Positions 1 through 4,473 of a DNA stretch of 6,593 nucleotides are shown piece after piece (the stretch's first letter is position 1; each line of letters starts with the position of its first letter). A model generated the notes under the pieces. The model ran no database searches, was not told the origin of the DNA, and worked only from the letters and a program-made list of their open reading frames with translations. Both the position numbers and the translations under genes were made by a program. This stretch comes from Gammaproteobacteria bacterium (GTDB lineage: Bacteria > Pseudomonadota > Gammaproteobacteria > Natronospirales > REEB76), in NCBI GenBank assembly GCA_027317045.1, contig DAHVFI010000285.1, positions 1-6,593 on the forward strand, written 5' to 3'.

Positions 1-1
1 C

Positions 2-751
2 AACCGTACCGTGGCCATCAAGACCCTGTCATTCAAGGATGAGTTCGAAGGCGGCGTCCCGGAGGAGATCTCGCAGCGGTTTTTCCGCGAAGCGGAGACC
101 GCCGGGCGGCTCAACCATCCCAATATCGTCACGATTTATGACGTGGGTGAGGATCAGGATCTGGCCTACATCGCCATGGACTATCTGGCGGGCGAATCAC
201 TGGACCACTACACCAAGCCGGGGACGCTGCTACCCATGGATGAAGCCATGGCCGTCGTCATAAAGGTCGCCGAAGCCTTGGAGTATGCCCACAGCCGCCA
301 AGTGGTGCATCGCGACATCAAGCCCGCCAACATCATGTATGAGCGCCAGACCGGGCAGCTCAAGATCACCGATTTCGGCGTGGCCTCGCTCGTCAATGCC
401 GCCCGCACCCGCACCGGTACCATTCTCGGCAGCCCGTCCTATATGTCACCCGAACAGGTGGCTGGCAAGAAAGTGGACGGTCGCAGCGATCTCTATTCTC
501 TGGGTGTTACCCTGTATCAGCTGCTGCGCGGCGAACTGCCGTTCGAAGCCCCCTCGTTGACCGGTTTGATGTTCAAGATTTCCAATACGCCGCCGCCCGA
601 TGTGACATTCCTGAGACCGGATATTGCACCCCGGCTCAAGGAGGTGGTGGAGCGCGCGCTGCAGAAGAACCCGGACGCGCGTTTTCAGACGGGCATGGAG
701 TTGGCTAACGCCATCCGGCTGTGCCGCGGTAAGTTCAAGCGTAGCGGTTGA
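2..751 (+). CDS. Hanks-type serine/threonine protein kinase, C-terminal kinase domain (5' partial)
   Basis: This is the kinase domain of a eukaryotic-like Ser/Thr protein kinase, which transfers ATP phosphate to Ser/Thr. The frame is open from base 2. The first visible motif is VAIK (visible residues 4-7) with the ATP-anchoring Lys7, so the gly-rich loop and everything before it lie outside the window; the GTG at 11 is the Val of this motif, not a start. Next come the alpha-C Glu30 in 'REAE', HPNIV (39-43), the catalytic loop HRDIKPAN (103-110, Asp105), DFG (124-126), an activation segment rich in Thr ending in SPE (the APE motif), DGRSDLYSLG (subdomain IX) and the subdomain XI Arg in 'DARF'. 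All catalytic residues are present, so it should be active. The protein stops about ten residues after subdomain XI, so any sensor domain must be N-terminal. A CHASE2-kinase architecture is one possibility (inference). Substrate unknown. Confidence 0.95.
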   Translation, partial: NRTVAIKTLSFKDEFEGGVPEEISQRFFREAETAGRLNHPNIVTIYDVGEDQDLAYIAMDYLAGESLDHYTKPGTLLPMDEAMAVVIKVAEALEYAHSRQVVHRDIKPANIMYERQTGQLKITDFGVASLVNAARTRTGTILGSPSYMSPEQVAGKKVDGRSDLYSLGVTLYQLLRGELPFEAPSLTGLMFKISNTPPPDVTFLRPDIAPRLKEVVERALQKNPDARFQTGMELANAIRLCRGKFKRSG

Positions 752-1009
752 ATCCCTCAGCGATGATCGCCAATCGCCCGGATACAAACCCCTGCTGATA
801 CTGGAATTGCATTGCGTGCCGAAAATGGCAACCCCGGCGATACCGGGAATATGTTTATAGATAGCCCCGCTTAAGATGCAGATGGCCGTCAACCCCGGGG
901 TGAGGGCGGCGTTGGTTTCCATCAGGCCGTGCGGTGATTGCTTACAATTTCTTACATTTTGGAAATACATTTCAGCAGGTAATGGTTTAGGCTTTACCAC
1001 GGAATAATC
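752..1009. other. Intergenic region between kinase and outer-membrane protein genes
   Basis: About 260 bases hold no convincing + strand gene. Two small adjacent hairpins follow the kinase gene: TGCC/GGCA (817-830) and CCCGG/CCGGG around CGATA (833-847). Neither has a following T-run, so an intrinsic terminator is not supported. An 8-base palindrome CCCCGGGG lies at 893-900. The last 70 bases turn AT-rich and carry a tandem direct repeat (941-960) that probably belongs to the control region of the next gene. On the minus strand the part at roughly 755-975 reads as an open, hydrophobic, coding-like stretch with GC-rich third positions; see findings. Confidence 0.5.
941..960 (+). promoter_or_regulatory. 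Tandem 10-bp direct repeat, candidate response-regulator site
   Basis: CTTACAATTT (941-950) is followed directly by CTTACATTTT (951-960), so the CTTACA core recurs at exactly one helical turn. This same-face direct-repeat geometry is typical of OmpR/PhoB-type winged-helix response regulators. It lies 65-84 bases before the chosen start of the outer-membrane protein, a plausible position for an activator site. The promoter itself is unclear: a TTGCTT (939-944) could be a -35, but no good -10 follows at proper spacing. The repeat is directly visible; the binding role is inference. Confidence 0.4.
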
Positions 1010-1011
1010 AT

Positions 1012-1015
1012 GGAG
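1012..1015 (+). promoter_or_regulatory. Shine-Dalgarno GGAG that decides the start of the outer-membrane protein
   Basis: GGAG lies 9 bases before ATG 1025 and only 3 before ATG 1019; it overlaps the codon at ATG 1010. This favours 1025. A weaker GGAA (1001-1004) could serve ATG 1010, so the choice is not absolute. Confidence 0.5.
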
Positions 1016-1024
1016 CTCATGAAA

Positions 1025-1672
1025 ATGAAGAAGATTTTTGTTATCGCAACAGCACTGGCGATCGCGGCCCCAGTAGCCGCGAATGCGGCAGTGCCCACCT
1101 ACAATTACCTTGACCTGGGCTATTCCAAGAGCAGCGCCGCGGGTTTGAGTGGCGGCGCGGGTTACGGGTTTGGCGGCAGCTACGATTTTTATAGCAATTG
1201 GTTCGCGGCTGCCGACTACGGGCACAACAGTTTCAACGGCGGCTTCCAGACCGGCGGCTTCTTCACCCAAGACTACACCCTGACCATCGGCGGTCATCTG
1301 CCCATCACCGAGTCGGTGGATTTTGTGGGCCGGGTTTCTTACGCCGACGATCACTGGAAGCAGGGGCCGAGTACCAATCTATTCCCGGGCTTTACCGTCT
1401 CCACCAGCGACACCCAGTCAGGCTATGACCTGGGCTTCGGCATCCGCGCCATGGTGCTCGACCAGCTGGAACTCAATGTGTTTGTAGATCACGACGATGC
1501 TGGTTTGCTGAGTCATGACCACACGACTGCAGAAACCTTGGGCTCGGTGGGGGCTATTTATAATTTTAACGACCAGTTTGGATTGGGCCTGAGTTATGTC
1601 CGCAGCAATCAACAGAGCGCCAGTAATTGGATGTTGACCGGCCGTTGGTATTTCCAGGGGCTGTCTGATTAA
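1025..1672 (+). CDS. Small outer-membrane beta-barrel protein with signal peptide
   Basis: This predicted 215-residue secreted protein probably folds as a small outer-membrane beta-barrel. With the start at 1025 the N terminus is a textbook Sec signal: MKK, a hydrophobic core (residues 4-19) and an ANA-A signal peptidase I site after residue 21, leaving about 194 mature residues, the size of an eight-stranded barrel. The mature part alternates polar and aromatic/hydrophobic residues, is rich in Gly, Tyr, Phe, Asn and Ser, has no cytoplasmic-type helix, and ends with an amphipathic strand (NWMLTGRWYF) near the C terminus. It does not end in the classical terminal Phe, because five residues follow it. 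ATG 1010 and 1019 are alternative in-frame starts. The gene appears monocistronic, closed by the terminator at 1762-1793. The exact family (OmpW-, OmpA- or opacity-like) is not recognised and no function is assigned. Confidence 0.8.
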   Translation: MKKIFVIATALAIAAPVAANAAVPTYNYLDLGYSKSSAAGLSGGAGYGFGGSYDFYSNWFAAADYGHNSFNGGFQTGGFFTQDYTLTIGGHLPITESVDFVGRVSYADDHWKQGPSTNLFPGFTVSTSDTQSGYDLGFGIRAMVLDQLELNVFVDHDDAGLLSHDHTTAETLGSVGAIYNFNDQFGLGLSYVRSNQQSASNWMLTGRWYFQGLSD

Positions 1673-1704
1673 TGACGCGTTGAGCGTTGACGCGCAACCC
1701 GAGC

Positions 1705-1757
1705 TGCCTGTAAAGCAGGCATCCAAGTTGGTTATTCCTTAAATCCGCTTTGCGGAT
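1705..1757 (+). other. Two short hairpins in the 3' UTR of the outer-membrane protein gene
   Basis: TGCCTG (1705-1710) pairs with CAGGCA (1716-1721) across a 5-base loop. ATCCGC (1743-1748) pairs perfectly with GCGGAT (1752-1757) across TTT. With the terminator just downstream they make three stem-loops in about 90 bases, so the 3' UTR is probably structured. Pairing is visible in the sequence; any role is inference. Confidence 0.55.
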
Positions 1758-1761
1758 AGAC

Positions 1762-1793
1762 AAAAGACGCTCCGGCAACGGAGCGTCTTTTTT
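1762..1793 (+). terminator. Strong rho-independent terminator
   Basis: AAAAGACGCTCCG (1762-1774) pairs perfectly over 13 bp with 1779-1791 around the GNRA-type tetraloop GCAA (1775-1778), and a six-T run occupies 1788-1793. It ends transcription of the outer-membrane protein gene and insulates the reductase downstream. The A-run at 1762-1765 gives a short T-run on the other strand, so weak bidirectional action is possible. Confidence 0.92.
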
Positions 1794-1803
1794 GCATGTG
1801 CCG

Positions 1804-1812
1804 TGGGATAAT
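1804..1812 (+). promoter_or_regulatory. Possible extended -10 promoter of the reductase gene
   Basis: TGG-GATAAT (1804-1812) matches the TGN-TATAAT extended -10 pattern with one change in the hexamer. It lies just after the terminator and 35 bases before the start codon. There is no convincing -35, which extended -10 promoters can tolerate. It is the only good candidate in the 53-base gap, and the strong terminator upstream makes a new promoter necessary. Confidence 0.45.
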
Positions 1813-1838
1813 GTCCGGCAGGCCGCTGCCCTGTCCGG
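1812..1838 (+). repeat. TGTCCGG direct repeats flanking a leader hairpin
   Basis: TGTCCGG occurs at 1812-1818 and 1832-1838, spaced 20 bases start to start. Between them GGCAG (1817-1821) pairs with CTGCC (1826-1830) around a 4-base loop. The second copy runs into the ribosome binding site GGAG (1837-1840). A regulatory role is possible but unproven. Confidence 0.35.
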
Positions 1839-1840
1839 AG
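1837..1840 (+). promoter_or_regulatory. Shine-Dalgarno GGAG fixing the reductase start
   Basis: GGAG ends six bases before ATG 1847. The earlier in-frame ATGs at 1796 and 1811 lack such a site and would add residues without family resemblance. Confidence 0.7.
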
Positions 1841-1846
1841 TCCGTC

Positions 1847-2842
1847 ATGGAAAGGAAATTCACCGCTTACCGCATCCACGAGATCGGCAAAAACATTGTG
1901 GCACGCTTCGAACAGATCGCGCTGGAGGATCTTGCGGCGGGCGACGTGGTCATCAGGGCGCAGTATTCGAGTGTCAATTACAAAGACGCGCTGGCCGCCA
2001 GCGGTAAGGGGAAAATTCTCCGGCGCTTTCCGTTGGTGGGCGGCATTGACGTGGCCGGAAGCGTGGTTTCGTCAGCCGACCGCCGCTATAAAAAGGGCGA
2101 CAAGGTACTGGTGACCGGCTGCGGTCTCGGCGAAGACCGCGATGGCGGTTATGCGGAATACGCGCGCGTCAAAGGCGAGTGGGTGATGCCACTGCCAACG
2201 GGGCTCACGACCCTGACCGCCATGATGTTGGGAACCGCCGGCTTTACCGCGGCGCTCGCCCTCCATCGCCTGGAGCACAACGGCTTGCATCCCAAAGGCG
2301 GGCCGGTGGTGGTCACCGGCGCCACCGGCGGCGTGGGTTCGTTGGCGGTGAATATGCTGGCAAAGCGCGGTTATGAGGTGGTGGCGGTCACCGGCAAGCG
2401 CGATGCCCAGGATTATCTGAAACAACTCGGCGCCGGTTCAATCGTGTTGCGCAGCGAGATCAACTTCGGCACTAAGCCGCTGGAGCGCATTCAATGGCAG
2501 GGCGCCGTTGATAACGTGGGCGGCGATATGCTCGCCTGGCTTACCCGCACCACCAACTGGTGGGGCAGCATCGCCAGCATCGGTTTGGCCGGCGGGCATG
2601 AGCTGCATACCACGGTGATGCCCTTCATTCTCAGAGGCATCAACCTGCTGGGGATAAATTCCGTGGCCACGCCGCGCCCGCTGCGGCTCAAGATCTGGCA
2701 GCGTCTCGCCAGCGATCTTCGGCCGCCGAAACTGCGCCAGATTGCGGCCACCACCGTGCCTTTCGATGATCTGCCCGCGGTGTTTCCCAGGGTGCTGGAA
2801 GGCCGTCATCGGGGCCGCATCGTGGTGAAGATCACCGGATAA
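1847..2842 (+). CDS. acuI: YhdH/YhfP-family MDR oxidoreductase, probable acrylyl-CoA reductase (AcuI-like)
   Basis: This is an NAD(P)H-dependent medium-chain reductase, 331 residues, close to the usual ~325-330 of the YhdH/YhfP/AcuI family. Characterised members reduce acryloyl-CoA to propionyl-CoA in the cytosol with NADPH. The N-terminal GroES-like catalytic domain carries the family-typical SSVNYKDALA (41-50), PLVGGIDVAG (62-71) and DGGYAEYARV (99-108). The Rossmann nucleotide-binding domain has TGATGGVGSLA (157-167) followed by a basic VTGKR stretch compatible with NADPH. DNVGG and the C-terminal GRIVVKI are also family signatures. No zinc-binding cysteine cluster is present, as expected. 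Family membership is firm; the acrylyl-CoA substrate is inferred from E. coli YhdH and Rhodobacter AcuI and is supported by the methylcitrate-cycle genes 600 bases downstream, which consume propionyl-CoA. A general quinone or enone reductase is the alternative. Confidence 0.9.
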   Translation: MERKFTAYRIHEIGKNIVARFEQIALEDLAAGDVVIRAQYSSVNYKDALAASGKGKILRRFPLVGGIDVAGSVVSSADRRYKKGDKVLVTGCGLGEDRDGGYAEYARVKGEWVMPLPTGLTTLTAMMLGTAGFTAALALHRLEHNGLHPKGGPVVVTGATGGVGSLAVNMLAKRGYEVVAVTGKRDAQDYLKQLGAGSIVLRSEINFGTKPLERIQWQGAVDNVGGDMLAWLTRTTNWWGSIASIGLAGGHELHTTVMPFILRGINLLGINSVATPRPLRLKIWQRLASDLRPPKLRQIAATTVPFDDLPAVFPRVLEGRHRGRIVVKITG

Positions 2843-2845
2843 CGT

Positions 2846-2873
2846 TTTGACGCTAAAGCGGCAAGGCGCCAAA
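2846..2873. promoter_or_regulatory. Imperfect dyad with -35-like TTGACG before the toxin-antitoxin pair
   Basis: TTTGACGC (2846-2853) and GCGCCAAA (2866-2873) form an inverted repeat matching at 7 of 8 positions with a 12-base spacer. TTGACG (2847-2852) inside the left arm resembles a -35; the matching -10 position (CAAACT, 2870-2875) is poor. The site ends 8 bases before the antitoxin start, where an autoregulatory operator for a ribbon-helix-helix antitoxin is expected. No Shine-Dalgarno is evident, so the start may be leaderless or translationally coupled to the reductase stop 39 bases upstream. Confidence 0.4.
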
Positions 2874-2881
2874 CTGTCTGC

Positions 2882-3112
2882 ATGAGCGAGACCACCCGTG
2901 CCACCATTTATTTGGATCCGGACTTGCACCGGGCCCTGCGTCTCAAGGCCGCCAGCACCCACCGGCCCATCTCCGAGCTGGTGAACGAGCTGGTGCGCCA
3001 GTCACTGGTGGAAGACGCAGCGGATTTGGCTGCCTTCGAGGACCGGGTTGCCGAGCCTGCGCTGACTTACGAGCAGCTGCTCAAAGACCTGAAGGCGCAT
3101 GGCAAGCTATAA
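2882..3112 (+). CDS. Ribbon-helix-helix (CopG-like) antitoxin
   Basis: This 76-residue protein is a probable type II antitoxin that binds and neutralises the toxin encoded next and represses its own promoter. The N-terminal half is a ribbon-helix-helix DNA-binding unit: a short beta strand (RATIYLDPDL, residues 6-15), helix 1 (HRALRLKAAS) and helix 2 (PISELVNELVRQSL, 29-42). The acidic C-terminal half (VEDAADLAAFEDRV, then a LTYEQLLKDLKAHG helix) would wrap around the toxin. Its stop lies 14 bases inside the toxin gene, so the two are co-transcribed and translationally coupled. ATG 2882 is the only sensible start although no clear ribosome binding site precedes it. The family call is firm; the partner is inferred from overlap with a RelE-type gene. 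Confidence 0.87.
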   Translation: MSETTRATIYLDPDLHRALRLKAASTHRPISELVNELVRQSLVEDAADLAAFEDRVAEPALTYEQLLKDLKAHGKL

Positions 3113-3359
3113 ACTTGTCTTCAAGAAGTCCGTCGCCAAGGACCTCCGCACCATTCCCAACCCCGACCTGAAGCGCATACTGGCGCGCATGCGGACGCTC
3201 GCGGAAGACCCGAGACCGCCCGGCACCGAGAAACTGAGTGGCGAGGACAAACACCGGCTGCGGCAAGGCAATTACCGCAGCCTTTATACCGTGAACGACG
3301 CTGACATCTGCGTGGTGATCGTGAAAGTCGGTCACCCCCGCGAGGTGTACCGCCGTTGA
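3099..3359 (+). CDS. RelE/ParE-family toxin
   Basis: This 86-residue basic protein has the RelE/ParE fold pattern: strand 1 (YKLVFKKSVAKDL), an alpha hairpin (residues 18-35), the conserved DPRPPGTEKLSG segment (37-48), then HRLRQGNYRSLYTV and ICVVIVKVGHPREVYRR forming the central sheet. The Arg in RLRQGNYR and the C-terminal K-V-G-H-x-R-E-V-Y motif are typical of RelE-like mRNA interferases, and no key C-terminal residue looks lost. Likely action is ribosome-dependent mRNA cleavage; ParE-type gyrase inhibition is a less likely alternative from sequence alone. The gene overlaps the antitoxin by 14 bases; GAAGG (3091-3095) three bases before the start is a close-set ribosome binding site, consistent with coupled translation. 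Pairing with the upstream antitoxin is inferred from this overlap. Confidence 0.9.
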   Translation: MASYKLVFKKSVAKDLRTIPNPDLKRILARMRTLAEDPRPPGTEKLSGEDKHRLRQGNYRSLYTVNDADICVVIVKVGHPREVYRR

Positions 3360-3365
3360 GCTGCT

Positions 3366-3401
3366 GTGACGCGGTTCCGCCAAGCCGGTAAAATACCGGC
3401 T
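3366..3401 (+). promoter_or_regulatory. Promoter of the prp cluster with -10 nested in a palindrome
   Basis: GTGACG (3366-3371, four of six to TTGACA), a 17-base spacer and TAAAAT (3389-3394, one mismatch to TATAAT) form a good sigma70-like promoter, giving a leader of about 40 bases before prpB. AGCCGGTA (3383-3390) and TACCGGCT (3394-3401) form a perfect 8-bp inverted repeat around AAA, centred on the -10 box. A protein bound there would block RNA polymerase, so it is a candidate operator. No T-run follows, so it is not a terminator for the toxin gene. Confidence 0.6.
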
Positions 3402-3429
3402 CCCGCTCACCCCGGGCCCGCAAGCATGC

Positions 3430-3434
3430 AAGGA
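3430..3434 (+). promoter_or_regulatory. Shine-Dalgarno AAGGA fixing the prpB start
   Basis: AAGGA ends six bases before ATG 3441. The upstream in-frame ATG 3426 is followed, not preceded, by this site, and ATG 3366 lies in the promoter and would add residues absent from PrpB proteins. Confidence 0.8.
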
Positions 3435-3440
3435 CAATCC

Positions 3441-4319
3441 ATGGTCCAACCCCTTACCGCCGGTGCTCGATTCTGGTCAGCACTCGACGCCGAACGCCCG
3501 CTGCAAGTGGTGGGCGCCATTAATGCCTACAGCGCGCTGTTGGCGGAGCGCGCCGGCTTCCGGGCGCTGTATCTTTCCGGCGCGGGCGTGGCCAATGCTT
3601 CCTTTGGTCTGCCGGATCTGGGCATCACCAGCCTCAACGATGTCTGCGAGGACATTCACCGCATCACCGGCGCAAGCAAGTTGCCGCTGTTGGTCGATGC
3701 GGACACCGGTTGGGGCGCGGCTTTCAATATACAACGTACTGTGCGGGAAATGATTCGCGCCGGCGCCGCCGGTTTGCATATTGAGGATCAGGTGGCGGCC
3801 AAACGCTGCGGCCATCGTCCCGGCAAGGAACTGGTGGATGCGGCCGAGATGTGCGACCGCATTAAATCCGCGGTTGACGGCCGCAGTGATCCCAGGTTTG
3901 TCATCATGGCGCGCACCGACGCGCATGCGGTCGAGGGCCAGAAAGCTGCAATCGAACGTGCGCTCAACTATGTGGCGGCCGGCGCCGACATGATCTTCGC
4001 CGAAGCTCTCACCACCCTGGATGAATACCAACAATTCACCCAGGCGGTGAAAGTGCCGGTGCTGGCCAATATCACCGAGTTCGGCAAAACGCCCTTGTTC
4101 ACCACCCAAGAACTGCACGCCGCCGGTGTGCGCCTCGCGCTCTACCCGCTGTCTGCATTCCGCGCCATGAGCAAGGCGGCGGAAATCGTATATGCCGCGC
4201 TCCGAAAAACAGGCACCCAGAAATCCGTGCTCAACAGCATGCAGAGTCGTGCCGAGCTCTATGAAGTTCTGAATTATCTGAGCTATGAAAAGAAGCTCGA
4301 TGAATTGTTCAAGAAGTAG
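3441..4319 (+). CDS. prpB: 2-methylisocitrate lyase
   Basis: PrpB cleaves (2R,3S)-2-methylisocitrate to pyruvate and succinate, the last step of the methylcitrate cycle, in the cytosol with Mg2+. The 292-residue protein matches the usual ~295 and follows the E. coli protein along its length. It is a TIM-barrel of the isocitrate lyase/PEP mutase superfamily: SGAGVANASFGLPDLG (46-61), metal-site Asp86 and Asp88 in LVDADTG, the catalytic loop KRCGH with Cys123, IMARTDA with Arg158, NITEFG and ALYPLSAFRAM. KRCGH in this short form separates it from true isocitrate lyases and from oxaloacetate decarboxylases. It is the first gene after the palindromic promoter and is followed 154 bases later by prpC. 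All catalytic residues are intact. Confidence 0.97.
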   Translation: MVQPLTAGARFWSALDAERPLQVVGAINAYSALLAERAGFRALYLSGAGVANASFGLPDLGITSLNDVCEDIHRITGASKLPLLVDADTGWGAAFNIQRTVREMIRAGAAGLHIEDQVAAKRCGHRPGKELVDAAEMCDRIKSAVDGRSDPRFVIMARTDAHAVEGQKAAIERALNYVAAGADMIFAEALTTLDEYQQFTQAVKVPVLANITEFGKTPLFTTQELHAAGVRLALYPLSAFRAMSKAAEIVYAALRKTGTQKSVLNSMQSRAELYEVLNYLSYEKKLDELFKK

Positions 4320-4329
4320 ATTTTTTACC

Positions 4330-4352
4330 CCCTCTCCCCTTGCAGGAGAGGG
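4330..4352. repeat. CCCTCTCC/GGAGAGGG hairpin between prpB and prpC, possible dispersed repeat
   Basis: CCCTCTCC (4330-4337) pairs perfectly with GGAGAGGG (4345-4352) across a 7-base loop, 10 bases after the prpB stop. Similar CCCTCTCC...GGAGAGGG units are common dispersed intergenic repeats in proteobacteria, so it may be one. The T-run (4321-4326) precedes rather than follows the stem, so it is not an intrinsic terminator on this strand. It may stabilise or attenuate the prpB-prpC message. The remaining bases to 4462 show nothing further. Confidence 0.5.
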
Positions 4353-4462
4353 CGAGGCGGATAAGATGCTGAGCCTGTGGCCAGCACTCGCCTTGGACTT
4401 TCAGGCGGCCCAGGCTTGCAAAGCTTGAATGGATGAGGGGTATCTCCCTTCACGCGGCGTGT

Positions 4463-4466
4463 GGAG
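4463..4466 (+). promoter_or_regulatory. Shine-Dalgarno GGAG fixing the prpC start
   Basis: GGAG ends seven bases before ATG 4474. The in-frame ATG 4429 has no such site and its 15-residue extension is unlike PrpC N termini. Confidence 0.75.
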
Positions 4467-4473
4467 AAAGATC

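Noticed and set aside
11..13. GTG as start codon of the kinase
   Set aside because: It encodes the Val of the VAIK motif, and the frame is open to base 2, so the gene begins upstream of the window.
893..900. CCCCGGGG palindrome as an operator
   Set aside because: Only eight bases, unspaced, and expected by chance in GC-rich DNA.
446..1354. 302-codon minus-strand open frame
   Set aside because: Most of it is antisense to the kinase and barrel genes, whose + strand products are clearly real. Only the middle part (about 755-975) looks coding-like, and it is kept as a low-certainty finding.
1796..1846. Longer reductase start at ATG 1796
   Set aside because: No ribosome binding site, overlap with the putative -10, and the extra 17 residues do not fit YhdH-family N termini.
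2438..2962. 174-codon minus-strand frame antisense to the reductase end
   Set aside because: Low-complexity composition typical of a GC-rich antisense shadow; the + strand frame is a clear family member.
3383..3401. Terminator for the toxin operon
   Set aside because: The stem is perfect, but no T-run follows and a good -10 lies in its centre; operator is the better reading.
3366..3440. Longer PrpB starts at ATG 3366 or 3426
   Set aside because: They overlap the promoter palindrome or precede the Shine-Dalgarno; PrpB length fits the start at 3441.
3477..4118. 213-codon minus-strand frame antisense to prpB
   Set aside because: Shadow of the strongly recognised prpB frame, with no start signals of its own.
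4321..4352. Rho-independent terminator after prpB
   Set aside because: The T-run precedes the hairpin instead of following it; on the minus strand the tract after the stem would be A, not U.
4429..4473. Longer PrpC start at ATG 4429
   Set aside because: No ribosome binding site and no family similarity in the added 15 residues.
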